DNA from: Sipunculus nudus
Taxonomy: Eukaryota; Annelida; Sipuncula; Golfingiida; Sipunculidae
Length of the DNA: 64,000 nucleotides
Direction: 5' to 3'
Assembly (NCBI GenBank): GCA_026874595.1
Contig: CM049307.1
Coordinates: 1,823,579 to 1,887,578 of the forward strand
Both the position numbers and the translations under genes were made by a program. How positions within the stretch are numbered: position 1 is the stretch's first letter; each line of letters begins with the position of its first letter. Positions 12,661 to 24,984 of the stretch are shown piece after piece. The notes beneath the pieces were generated by a model. The model was given only the letters and a program-made list of their open reading frames with translations, was not told the DNA's origin and searched no databases.

Positions 12661-14075
12661 TAAACTACTATACAACAACAAAATAAACAACAAAAATACA
12701 TTTATTGTGAAGTCTAGAATCACAAATCAGTTTATAATAGACTGAGATATTTGTCTGCCCTCCCTGTGGGACCCTCATCCCTAAATTTTAGGATAGATAA
12801 ATGGTCCACTTTAAAAGTTGTGTGATAAAATCAAATCTAGAATTCTGAAGATTTGACCTTGAAAATGAAGGTCAAGGTCACTGGTTTTTAACTTGTGTGA
12901 GATATTGGTAGAAACCATTCAAATTCTAAATTTCATAAAAAATACTGATTGGTTCAAAAGATATCGCCTTCACAAGAAATGACAAACAACAATCCTATTG
13001 ATAACGACAAACCATACATTTCATTTCTACCAATGGGAGGTGAGACATAATTAGGTGCATAGTATATTTGTTAACTGTTTTTTTTTTAATTGGAGGATGG
13101 GTTCATTGTCACATCAGCTTGACACCAGAACAAAGATCTCTTTTAAATTACTAACAGGCATGAGGAGTACCATCCCTCACATCATGGAGACCAGAGATCA
13201 GCAAAAGAGTTTTATATTTTCACATGGAAAAATAAACAATGGATCCATCAGTCACAGTGTTCAGCTGAATTTTGTACATTTAAGCAAATGCAAAATATAC
13301 TTATTTCTATTGTTATTTTTAATATAAATTTGCATTAAAAAAGCCAAGAGAAAATGGCCCTGCTATTAAATTTAACCTTGAAGATCCTAATGAGGGTCAC
13401 CAGTTTTTGAACTCAACCAAGAACATGGTTGTAACAACTGTTGAGTGTCGAATTTGAGGACAAAATATCCAAAATGTCAAAAGTCATGGGGGTTACGATA
13501 ATTCTAGATTTCGGCAAAACTGACCTTGAAAATCCACTTCAAGGTCACTATTTTTTCGAAATCATCTGAAATTTTGGTAGGAACATCATTTCAAATTTCA
13601 GGAAAACAAGCAAATTCATGGAATTTATGTCCCCTGCTTCCGCCTTTTGTTATTTAAGCTTCCTGTGTTCTTCATGGTTGCCTTCTAAATATATTTTATT
13701 TTTTATTTTCCCCTGAAGATTTCTCCACATCATAGTGCCTGTGCTTTAATTTTCATTGTCCTCTGAAGATGTCTCCACATGTCATAATTTTTTGTTGTGA
13801 ATTGGAGCTGTTGATAATAAATTCAGACAAACACTCCAAAACCAACCCCAACCAAGGTAAGCATGAGAGCAATCACTGACCCAAATTTGCATAAAATCAG
13901 ATAATTTTGGGAAAGTTATCACATGGAAATGAAAAACTGACAGATGGACACACAGAGGGACAGCTAGAGAGAAGGACAGACAGACAAACACAAATCAATG
14001 TCCCCTGTTCCACAAAATATGAGGCCCTTCAAAGGTTATTGTGTTCACAGGATTTCTAACAGACCAAGACAAATA
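12661..14075. other. Degenerate F3-like core and low-complexity sequence
   Basis: No exon was recognised. 12840-13570 contains scattered CAAGGTCA-type motifs (for example GAAGGTCAAGGTCACTGG near 12865-12885), as in the F3 cores, so it may be an old F3 relative. 13660-14075 shows two partial repeats of CTCTGAAGATGTCTCCACAT-like sequence and nothing else. Confidence 0.45.
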
Positions 14076-16380
14076 ACTAGACATTTCTTGGCACCGCAGG
14101 TGCCAGAGTATCCCCAGATGTAGTAGGCCCCCCCTTTATGAATAGACCCCCATTTTTAGCAGCATATACTGACATTTGGCATATTTATTGTTTCTTCCAT
14201 CTAACAATCCACAATCTTGTTGAAGATGTTGGTCCTGTGACCTTGATCTTTTTAAAGATGTGTCCTGTGACCTTGACCTTTGACCTCATGACCCCAAAAT
14301 CAATTTGGGTCATGCTTTTCCAATGGGACATATGCAAGTCAAGTTTGAAATCTATACCTCAATAAAGCAGAAATTATCATCCAGAAACTAATTTTTGGAC
14401 AGATGGCTCCTGTGACCTTCACCTTTGACCTTGTGACCTCAAAATTGATAGAGTTCTTCCTCTCTTGGCAGGAGAACTTTATGTGCAAGATGAAAGATCT
14501 GAGATGAAATTTTTGGCTGAAAATGCATCCACATCTTTTTAAAGATGTGTCCTGTGACCTTGACCTTTGACCTCATGACCCCAAAATCAATTTTGGTCTT
14601 GCTTTTCCAATGGGACATATACAAGTCAAGTTTGAAATCCATACATCAATAAAAGCAGGAATTATCATCCAGAACTAATTTTTGGACAGATGGCTCCTGT
14701 GACCTTCACCTTTGACCTTGTGACCTCAAAATTGATAGGGGTTTTCCACTCTTGGCAGGTAAACTATATGTGCAAGATGAAAGATCTGAGATGAATTGTT
14801 TGGCTGAAAATGCATCCACAATCTTTTTAAAGATGTCCTGTGACCTTGACCTTTGACCTCATGACCCCAAAATCACTTCGGGTCTTGCTTTTCCAATGGG
14901 TCAAATACAAGTCAAGTTTGAAATCCATACATCAATAAAAGAAGGAATTATCATCCAGAAACTAATTTTTGGACAGATAGCTCCTGTGACCTTCACCTTT
15001 GACCTTGTGACCTCAAAATTGATAGAGTTCTTCCTCTCTTGCAATAAAGTATGTGTGCAAGATGAAAGATCTGAGATGAATTGTTTGGCTGAAAATGCAT
15101 CCACAATCTTTTTAAAGATGTGTCCTGTGACCTTGACCTTTGACCTCATGACCCCAAAATCAATTCCGGTCTTGCTTTTCCAATGGGTCAAATACAAGTC
15201 AAGTTTGAAATCCATACATCAATATAAGAAGGAATTATCATCCAGAAACTAATTTTTGGACAGATGGCTCCTGTGACCTTCACCTTTGACCTTGTGACCT
15301 CAAAATTGATAGGGTTCTTCCTCTCTTGGCAGGTGAACTATATGTGCAAGATGAAAGATCTGAGATGAAATGTTTGGCTGAAAATGCATCCACAATCTTT
15401 TTTAAAGATGTGTCATGTGACCTTGACCTTTGACCTCATGACCCCAAAATCAATTTGGGTCTTGCTTTTTCAATGGGACATATAAAAGTCAAGTTTGAAA
15501 TCCATACATCAATAAAAGCAGGAATTATCATCCAGAAACTAATTTTTGGATAGATAGCTCCTGTGGCCTTGACCTTTGACCTTGTGACCCCAAAATTTAT
15601 ATGGATCATTCACTATCGGCAAGTGAGCTAGATATTCAAGATGGAAGACCTAGGATGAAAGTTTGGCTTAAAATGCATCCAAAGTATCTTTTAAAATGCC
15701 AGTCCATTGACCTTGACCTTTGACCTTATGACCCTAGAACCTATAGGGTTCTTACTTTAGTGGTGGGCCATACATAAGTCATGTTTGAAATCCATATGGC
15801 TATCAACACTGGAGATATCATAAGAGGTGTGTGATTTTTACCATATATGGCAATATTCAAGGTCAAGGCCACTCTCATAGGAAAGGTCATGAACCCAATT
15901 TAAATAAACATCATCCCATAACCCATACCTATGTATATGCATAATATAAAAGAAATCTGTCCATTAGTTTTTGACTTATAATGCTCACAGTACTGTAAGG
16001 TGGCAATTTTGGGGGTATTAAACGGCACGAAAACAAGTAAAGAATAATAGGTGGCGCCACCAGTTTCTGGAATATGACAACCCTTTTCATGATCTTCCAT
16101 CAACTTGATTTTGGGATAAATCCATGCAAGATTTCTTGAGATATTAAAGAATTTGTGTGATTTTCCCCAAAATTGGACCTATTCAAGGTCAAGGACACTC
16201 TCCTAGTAAAGGTCATGACCTCATTTAAAATAGGCGTCGTCCTCTTACCCATATCTATACATATACCAAGTTTGGTAAAGTTCCGTGAAATATTTTTTGG
16301 GTTATCGCGCCAACAAGATTTATATGCGGCGGGACCGGTATGAAAACATAGTATCCCCCGACTTTGTCTGGGGATACAAT
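14076..16380 (+). mobile_element. F3 element, copy 1
   Basis: The 5' end ACTAGACATTTCTTGGCACC contains the hairpin GGCACC-GCA-GGTGCC, followed by GTATCCCCAGA. The 3' end is the hairpin GTATCCCCCGAC-TTT-GTCTGGGGATAC then AAT, so GTATCCCC and GGGGATAC are inverted at the two ends. The core is about six tandem units of roughly 288 bp (CCTGTGACCTTGACCTTTG at about 14266, 14549, 14836, 15123, 15413, with a degenerate copy near 15700), followed by a non-repeated tail with a GGTGGCGCCACC at 16050-16061. Open frames on both strands simply track the repeat units. Sister copies are at 46817-48138 and 62591 to the window end. Confidence 0.78.
14222..15740 (-). promoter_or_regulatory. Tandem nuclear-receptor half-site clusters in the F3 core
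   Basis: On the minus strand each unit reads GGTCAAAGGTCAAGGTCA. This is AGGTCA-type half-sites in a direct repeat with 1-bp spacing, plus the extended half-site TCAAGGTCA. In animals these match RXR/HNF4/COUP-type DR1 sites and ERR/FTZ-F1-type monomer sites. A weaker cluster (TGACCTTCACCTTTGACC read on the plus strand) alternates with it. Sequence match is direct; function is inferred. Confidence 0.4.
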
Positions 16381-16382
16381 AA

Positions 16383-16787
16383 TAGACTAAAGATTACAGC
16401 ATACCAATTTGTCAGCATGATTACTAAAGAGTTACAGCAGACTAATTTGTAAGCATGATTACTAAAGAGTTACAGCAGATTATTTTGTCAGCATGATTAC
16501 TTAAAGAGTTACAGCAGATTATTTTGTCAGCATGATTACAAAAGAAATTCAGCAGAACAATTTGTCAGCATGATTACTAAAGAGTTACAGCAGACCAAAT
16601 TGTCAGCATGGTTACTAAAGAGTTACAGCAGACCAATTTGTCAGCATGATTACTCAAGAGTTACAGCAGACCAATTTGTCAGCATGATTACTCAAAAGTT
16701 ACAGCAGACCAATTTTTCAGCATGATTACTAAAGAGTTACAGCAGACCAATTTGTCAGCATGATTACTAAAGAGTTACAGCAGATTT
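16383..16787. repeat. 38-bp tandem satellite, about 10-11 copies
   Basis: The unit is GATTACTAAAGAGTTACAGC followed by AGACCAATTTGTCAGCAT, with few substitutions between copies. It starts immediately after the F3 3' end, as if nucleated at the insertion junction. Confidence 0.92.
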
Positions 16788-17231
16788 TTTCTTTACGTGA
16801 AGCAACTCAATCATTTGCCTTATGAATCTGCCTTTGCTTCCTTTACTATTACAGCAGAACCTGTTGTGAGGGGACATCTGTTGGATATAGACAAAGTGTC
16901 CCTACATTGCAGGTGTTCCTTCATAAGATGCAGGTGGGAATAATTATTACTGTATGGAGATTTGTTCAAAATTAAAACAGGAGAATCACACACCTAAAAA
17001 TATATAAAAATATATAAAAATATTTTTTTTTATTATCAATAATATATGAACAAATATTTATATGGACATCTAACACAGGAAAGCAGATATTTTAATGTCA
17101 TGATTAAAAGTCTTTTTAGAGCTTGTTTATTTATAAATACAAAATTAAATAATGGTGGATCATGAGTACAATTTCACTGAAACATTTACTTTTCTACCAA
17201 AATAAATTTTAAAACAAATTTTTATTAAATA
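16788..17231. other. No gene or repeat recognised
   Basis: AT-rich sequence. Nothing coding or clearly repeated was identified on either strand. Confidence 0.5.
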
Positions 17232-18572
17232 ACAAGGGACCCATGGGTCATGACGCTCAGATGATCATGATTGGACTATAAATGTATCACCATTGTTTTA
17301 CTATATTGAGTAGAAAAAGCTTATGAATATCATGGTCATGTTGGGCTTTTATAAAGGAATATAATGTAATATGTGAGTAAATGATATATGAAATAATCTG
17401 ACTGATGGATTAATATGGAGTAAAATATAGTGGTTTATTTTTTATTTATTTGGGAGGGGTAAAAAAAACCCAATTTATTTGAGCAAATATTAATGCAATG
17501 ACAGTATACTAAGCAGTGGTATAATGATGATAAGGCTATTTGTTGAAGGATCTATAGTGTATGGAAAACTGCAAGATTTCAATTTGACAGATACAAGGTT
17601 ATGATTAACTATACTGATGAGGGGATTTATGAATTTGTGACTGTATGACATGATATCTTGACAAGATCGGTCTTGACAAGGTACATTATTTTGATGACCC
17701 TCACGTCTACATATTACACAATATTGACATAATTTCTGGCATGTACATAGGTACCTATGGACAAATGGTCAACAGTACTGAACCACCTAGAAGGTTAAAA
17801 TATTAAAAATATGATGAAATGTAGATAAAGTTTGAGAGGAAGAGGTAATTTGGGCCATGATTGAAGAAAATGTTGCAAATAATATTTGAGATCTAACCAT
17901 GCCTTTCCATTGGTTACATTTTTGATAAGCTGTTGACAGCTCAACAGTTTACACATTTGTCTGATGAGATCCAATTTATTTGGTAAACCTTTTTTATGAT
18001 ATGTATACAGTTGCCATAACGTCCCCACTCCACAGGTGCAATGACTTGATGGGGGGGGGGGGGCGGGTGTTGTGTTATGATCAGAGTTACAACGCCTCTG
18101 TCTCTCTGTAGATATTTTCTTTAATTATTAAATTTTATGCTATAGCCATAGAACTATTGTTCACAGTGCCAAGGAGCAAAGCCTCAGTGGGATGAAGAAG
18201 GGGATGGTGAGAGTTACAACACCCTTGCATATACATACAGGATAATTCAACAGTGCTTATAAAAAAGTTTATTCATGAACATTAAATATTTAAAACAGGC
18301 AGAAAGATGGAGAAACAAAGCAAATAATTTTTTCCCCATTCTACTGAGCCAATAAAAAATTGACAATATTTGCATTTATTCCTTTTTTTCATTACATAAT
18401 TTTTATCCAGGTTCACGAATGTTACTATAAATTTACAGTATAACATACATGTGATTGTGAATAGTTCAGTTGATTCACATTTCTAAATTGCATCAACATT
18501 TATATCTAATGTATCTAGTTTATAGTACCTGTCAACAGAAAGGGATGGAGGGAGGAAGGGAGGCAATAAGGG

Positions 18573-18635
<63 letters not shown>

Positions 18636-18678
18636 AGAGAGAGAGAGAAAGAGGGAGAGAGAAAGAGAAAAAGCAGAG

Positions 18679-18717
<39 letters not shown>

Positions 18718-18727
18718 CTGGACTGCC

Positions 18728-18758
<31 letters not shown>

Positions 18759-20299
18759 GAGGCTCTCTGTTAATTACTGCCTGACCCAGCCTGACCAAGA
18801 CACTCACAGTGGCAGTAGGTCAGACCTGAAGGTGTTATGTAACTGCCCAGTACACTGCATTTATACTGACCTGATGTAAACAATGAAGACTTGGTACCTG
18901 GAAACTTGAATAAAATCTACAGTTTTTGATCAATTAGTTTCAAATTTCAGATTTTAACAGATGAAATGCTAATGTGTACATGCTGTGAAAATTAAATCCA
19001 CAACACTAACAGGAAAAATTTAAATATTTATATTTTTTTAAATGGTATCAGGAAAAAAGAAAAGTATTCTCAACTATGAAACTAATACACGTGTTAAAAT
19101 AAATCCAAGGATCAAAACACCCGATATGTTATACCAGGAGCAAACTGGAGTTAGGAATGTTTAATTTTATGAACTGAAATAAAGAATCAGCAATATAAAT
19201 TTTGATTATTTAGCCAGTATCATGTAACAACTGATACAAACATGAGTTATAAGTCAAACAAATTAAAATCTTTAATGAGCACTCTGATGAACATCCACAC
19301 TTTCATAGCAATACATCACTTTGTGGACACAATTAAATGTGCACTTTAATCATTGTTACCCTGGTGGTACAAAACAAAATCTAAAATGTAGCATAGCCAA
19401 AAATCAAATAAAATACAGAAAATTATAACATTCATCTAGTTTATGCACCATCTGGGGGGGGGGGGGTGCAGGGCAGTGGGGAAGCCTGCTAGTAGTGGCC
19501 AAGCTAAGCCAAGGCAAGCTGCCTGGGGCGGGTTATATAATGCAAGTGAAGACTGTATTACTAGGTGGGCCAGATGTAAACAACACTTGACATGGTGTAT
19601 GAAAACTTTAATAAAAGCTACTTTTTTCAAACAATTCCTTTGAAATTTCAGATTTTAAAAGATTAAATCCTCATGTATATATGCTGTGAAAATTAAATCA
19701 ACAGTGCTTACAGGGAAAAAACGTGCCATTGCCAAAGTTGGACAAAATTTAAGGAATTGATTTTTTATTTATGCTAATAACTTGAAATATTTGCAAAATT
19801 CAGATCTAATTTTGGGTAAACAATTGAATCTTGATAAAATAAAGTTATATTCCTGAAAAAAAGTCTCCAGCTTCAGCAATTCTCATGTTGAGTGAGCAAA
19901 TATATTTCCTGCTTTTTAAGAAACTGAATTATATTTGGGCCCATAACTTCAAAATAATACCCAATACTAACCTAATTTTTGGTATGTGCACAGAAAATGT
20001 ATGGAAAAATATTAATACTAAATATGATCAAAAACAGATCAGTGGTTTTGATATCAGGCAGCTTTGAAGTGTAACAATGGCTTTTTTATGGAAAACGGAG
20101 GTTTTTTCTTAATATCTCGATGGAACGAAGTCTTAATGACCCTATTTTCGGTATGGTAGGAGATTTTGGGGACATCTATTGGTGTGCAGAATTTTGGATT
20201 CGTAGGTCCAACGGTTTTAAAACGTGCCCTGTTAACAGACGGACAGCTGGACGGACAGACGGACGACGGACAAAGGACCACGACTTGGCTCAGCTGAGC
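17232..20299 (+). mobile_element. F1 element, long subfamily, copy 1
   Basis: It starts ACAAGGGACCCATGGGTC (palindromic GACCCATGGGTC), followed by GACGCTCAGATGATCATGATTGG, and ends GGCTCAGCTGAGC. TA dinucleotides flank both ends (17230-17231 and 20300-20301). The first 540 bp match 23983-24560, 55241-55778 and 59151-59690. The last kilobase (from about 19265) matches 30530-31560 and 60540-61560, including a poly-G run and the tail AAACGTGCCCTG...GACGGAC. No coding potential. The centre carries a GA microsatellite not seen in the sister copies. Confidence 0.75.
18568..18765. repeat. GA microsatellite
   Basis: An almost pure GA-dinucleotide tract with AAAG interruptions. The Ser/Leu-rich open frame on the other strand is an artefact of this simple sequence. 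Confidence 0.95.
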
Positions 20300-20301
20300 T
20301 A

Positions 20302-22121
20302 AAAAATCTATTATATTTCTTAATCATATATTTTTTCTGAATAAATAAATATTTGTTTTTGAATTAATAAATAAAAGTCATCCTGCAAACCTCTGGTCTA
20401 GCCAAACTTGCATGACAGGAGAATATTTGGAATGAAAGATAAGGGTGTTATTAAGATATTGCATTAATTTCAATTTTTTATGAACAATTGAAATTTATGC
20501 AACGTTCTTTCCACGGCGCTGAAGAGTAAATTTATGTCTGTCAAAATTGAGTTTTATCTCATATCCCTTGTGTACGGTCCACGGGAAATCATTCAAATCC
20601 AGACACCTCAAGCTCAATATTCGAGCAATATCAATTTTCCACATCAGAATTTTATCCTGTCATTGAAATTATGACCGGATGCCTTAAAATTCAGCAATGA
20701 TTTAGTCAGTTTAAAAGTGACACAGTTTCACAACAGGCGGGCATTTAATATGGCGGAAACGCTGGGGTGATCGGGAGCGTTTGGTACCCTTCGGTAGCTG
20801 TCACCAGCTGGTGCTACTCACAATCAAATTTGAACTATGTACGGTGATTTCAAACGCTGAAATCGACTCAAATACATCGACTTTAACCTCAATATTGGGA
20901 CAGAAATAATTTTCAACATGATGATCTTCTCAGATTTTTGTTGCCATGACTTGGCCTCAAATGAGGTGGACATTCAATATGGCGGAAACACCGGGGTATG
21001 CGGGAGCGGTCGACTACTGTCACCTGCAGGTGCGCCCACAACCATATTTGGATTAATGCACAGGCCAAATTGTTCTTGTTTATCAACATTTTGATGTCAT
21101 TTGCAACAGTTAGAGTTACAATTGTCAAATATGCTATCATTATTATTTTTGCAACCTTGAAATAGTGCCGCAAGTTTGCAGGTGCAAACCATTCGTCCGC
21201 CATGCTTATATGACGGAAAAAGACTCGGGTCACCTCATGTTGATGCTCATTGGTCGTGTCAGTCGTGTGATATGGAATCCCGCAATTTACATAATATCTA
21301 TGAATGAATCTATATTCGAGCCGTTCACTGCGTGCACGAAGCGTTCTGCAGAGCTGCTCAGCTGGTCCCCCTGCGCAGCGTTACTTGTGGCCGCTGATAA
21401 ATCAGACTCGGCTGTCCTTTCATGACAGGATTTTGGGCCAAACAGGACTGTCCCTGTCCGTGTTTAGCAGGTGTTCACACATGACAGGTCAATTTTAACG
21501 GGAAAGGGTCGGGACACTGGCTTAGTGTTCATACATCGAAGGTGTCCACTCATCCTGGTGTCCCCTCATGGCAGGTGCTGGTGTAGTTCACATCCATCCT
21601 TTACAGGGCACTTACTTGACCCTGACCTAATAAATGACCATGTCCTTATTATCAATGACAAGGGTATGCAACCCAATATGCTCTCAGATCATGCAATACC
21701 TAATAGGAATCAATTCTAGAAAATGTGATTATTGATAGCCTAGCAACATGCTGACCATATATAGAATCCATTACTGTCATGTGTTTGAAAATTAATCTTT
21801 TGTGCACCAATTTCAACTCCTGCACATTCCAATGACCATCTCATTCTACACAATTTAATCTGAACAATCTGTTTACAGGTTGGGGGTCCTGATAATCAGA
21901 TTAAATGTGCCAGCTCCACAATATGTCATCAGGAAGACAAATTAACAGACCACAGGACCGGTCAATCCAATTCTGTCTGGCCACATCTACATCACAGAAG
22001 GCAGTGGAAGACAGATGTCTGCTGGATTTACAAGTCTACACAGGAACCTCTTCTACACAGATCCCAGTGTAAAATGGAACACTTGAATGTGCACTCTTCT
22101 TGCTAATTTGGTCTTAAAGTA
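20302..22121. other. Single-copy-looking stretch, no gene recognised
   Basis: This is the longest stretch in the first half without recognisable repeat units, and it has more CpG than its surroundings at about 20740-21430. The motif AATATGGCGGAAAC occurs at about 20747 and 20975 in two otherwise diverged blocks, each followed by a CACCAGCTGGTG- or CACCTGCAGGTG-type palindrome. It could be a promoter region, but no first exon or core promoter could be identified. Open frames here resemble no protein I know. Confidence 0.35.
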
Positions 22122-22676
22122 TTGAAACATGATCTGGATGTCTTAGGCGGTGAAACATGATCTAGATGTCTTTGGTAGTGAAACATGATCTAGATGTCTT
22201 TGGTAGTGAAATATGATCTAGATATCTTTGGTAGTTAAACATGATCTAGATGTCCTTGGTAGTTAAACATGATCTAGATGTCTTTGGTAGGGAAACATGA
22301 TTTAGATGTCTTTGGTAGTGAAACATGATCTAGATGTCTTTGGTAGTGAAACATGATCTAGATGTCTTTGGTAGTGAAACATGATCTAGATGTCTTTGGT
22401 AGTGAAACATGATCTAGATGTCTTTGGTAGTTAAACATGATCTAGATGTCTTTGGTAGTGAAACATGATCTAGATGTCTTTGGTAGTGAAACATGATCTA
22501 GATGTCTTTGGTAGTGAAACATGATCTAGATGTCTTTGGTAGTGAAACATGATCTAGATGTCTTTGGTAGTGAAACATGATCTAGATGTCTTTGGTAGTG
22601 AAACATGATCTAGATGTCTTTAGTAGTGAAACATGATCTAGATGTCTTTAGTAATGGAATGTGATCTAGATAATCT
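22122..22676. repeat. 28-bp tandem satellite, about 20 copies
   Basis: The unit is GAAACATGATCTAGATGTCT followed by TTGGTAGT. The central copies (about 22310-22620) are almost identical and divergence rises towards both edges. This pattern is typical of unequal exchange homogenising the middle of an array. Confidence 0.95.
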
Positions 22677-23090
22677 GTGAATTAAAACACTTGAAACATA
22701 TTCACTGTAAAATTTTCATGAAACCTTGTCCATATTTAAACAACTTTGGTCAACACATTTAGGCAATCTTCTTATTCTGATCATTGAACAAGGCCTACAG
22801 GCCTAATGCCAACCTGTGCAATGGGATATACATCAGGTATAATGCTTCCATGCTGGACCGTTACTTTCCAAGTACATGTGTGACATTTATATGTAAAATG
22901 CAAGCACTGAACATCTGGAACTTGAGTGCATGCACCAATTACACAAACATCTGGCAAACTGGCATAGGTGCACAGGACAGAAAATGAATGTAAGTGGCAC
23001 CACCACTTACAAGAAAGTCAATAAATTTGTATGGACATAAACAATTTTAGGCTTCAAACCACTCCTGGCTGTGTGACCAGATGCATGAAA

Positions 23091-23250
23091 CAACTAGATA
23101 CAGGTAGTTGAAAGCGACTACGTGTATCCGCCAAAATCAGAGTAGTACAGATGAAGTGAGGCATGGATTGAGTGGTAAGGGGAAATAGAGTATGATGGAT
23201 GTCTGCCACGAAAATGATTTTAGGTTGCACCACCAGAGGCCAATACTGCA
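23091..23250 (+). mobile_element. F4 5' end fragment
   Basis: ACTAGATACAGGTAGTTG, then GCGACTACGTGTATCCGCC and GAAGTGAGGCATGGATTGAG, matches the F4 5' end at 7278-7390. No matching F4 3' hairpin follows, so the copy is truncated or recombined. Confidence 0.6.
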
Positions 23251-24984
23251 AATCAGTCCTGAGAAACTGGCATTACTTTATTCTACAAAAACAGAAAGGT
23301 GAGTTGTGCCACCTGCCTGGTTAACAAGAACACTTTCCAAGATGGATGAACATGCCAAATTTTAGACTTATACCTTGAACCTTTCCTTAGATATGAGCAA
23401 TTTTCACCAAAAGCTCATGTACGGATGGATGCAATGGGAAAACAACTGCAGATGGCGCCACCAGTCTTGAGTACAAGAGGGAGGAGTCCAAGATCTATTG
23501 ATATGCCCAATTTCAGGCCAATACTGTGAATCACTCCTGAGAAAAGGGCATTTATTTATTTTACAAAAACAAAGGTAGGTAGCACTACCTGTCTGGTTTT
23601 CAAGATGGATGAACATGCCGAATTTCAGGGTCCTTACTTGAAATTACTTTGAATTAAACTGACTTGCATTGACTTGTTTCAAATGAAACAATGAACATAC
23701 CATGAAAACACAACACCAAGCTGTTATAGTAGTCAGCCTGCAGCACATAGGCCTCTTCCAATCCTGGCACTGTGCCAAAGCTATTTATAGAGCTGACATA
23801 ATCTTGGTCAATGGCCAACATCCAGGCACTGGCAAATCTTGGCAATCTGCCAATGATAAACCAAGTGCTGCCTTCTGTACACAAAAGTGGTCCCTACATG
23901 AAATAACTTTGAAATAAATTTTCCCAATACAAAATGTTTTTTTTAGCCGACTTTTTATAAAAAAGAAATCAGGAATATATGAACAAGGATCCATGGGTCA
24001 GGGCGCTCAGCTGATTGTGATTGGACTATAAATGTTTCTCCACTGTGAAACCATATCGAGTTATTAAAGCTTATGAATATCATGGACATGTTGGGCTATT
24101 ATAAAGGAATGTTATGTAATATGTGAGTAAATGATAAATGAAGTTACCTGACTGATGGATTAATAGAGTAAAATATAGTGGTTTATTTTTTATTTATTTA
24201 GGAGGGGTTGAAAATTGTGATATATTTGAGCAAAAATATGAATGCAATGACAGCAGTAATAAGCAGTAGCAGAATGATGATAAGGCTCTTTGTTGAAGGA
24301 TCTAAAGTGTATGGTAGTCTGCAAGCTTTCAATTTGACAGATATGATGTTATGATTAACTATGCTGATGAAGTGATTTATGAATTTGTGACTGTATGACA
24401 CAATATCTCTTTAGTCTTGACAAGGTACATTATTGTGATGCCCACTATGTCTACATATTACACAATATTGACATAATTTCTGGCATGTACATAGGTACCT
24501 ATGGATGAATAGTTATACAAAATATAAAAGTATGAATATATCTGATTCATCTTGTTCTTGCTTACTGAGGCTGACTTTGGGATGGGGTTCGGAGAAGGGA
24601 AAAGTGAGGGCAGCACAAAGGTGGGTGTAGAAATATTCTATTGTAATGTTTTTCATTTATATAAGAATATGAAAAGCTAAGAAGAAAGGGGCCTTCCTAC
24701 TTGGTTATAGTAAAGTTCTAAATATATGATTGCAAACTAATACTCTGACAAGACTGTCATGAAGAAAAACAGTAAAAGTTTTGAGATACTGTGATGCATA
24801 TGAAAATTTACAGACGGAAAGGCTTTTTTGACAGAATGGACTAATACCTTTATTTCACTTTCAAGGGAATAATGCATTTAAGTTTATATATATGCCTATT
24901 TTTTTTTAGCATATCCACTTTTTCCATTAAGAAGTTTTTATCTGAATCATTTTTTTTATTTACAGGTTTTATAGTTTTTTAATA

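Noticed and set aside
14138-15252. Open frames on both strands of the F3 array (also 62954-63746)
   Set aside because: The same short peptides recur with each 288-bp unit on opposite strands and in different frames; they are shadows of the repeat.
18532-18807. Ser/Leu-rich 91-codon frame on the minus strand
   Set aside because: Produced by the GA microsatellite.
20913-21233. 106-codon minus-strand frame in the non-repetitive stretch
   Set aside because: No recognisable domain, signal or splice context; length is compatible with chance.
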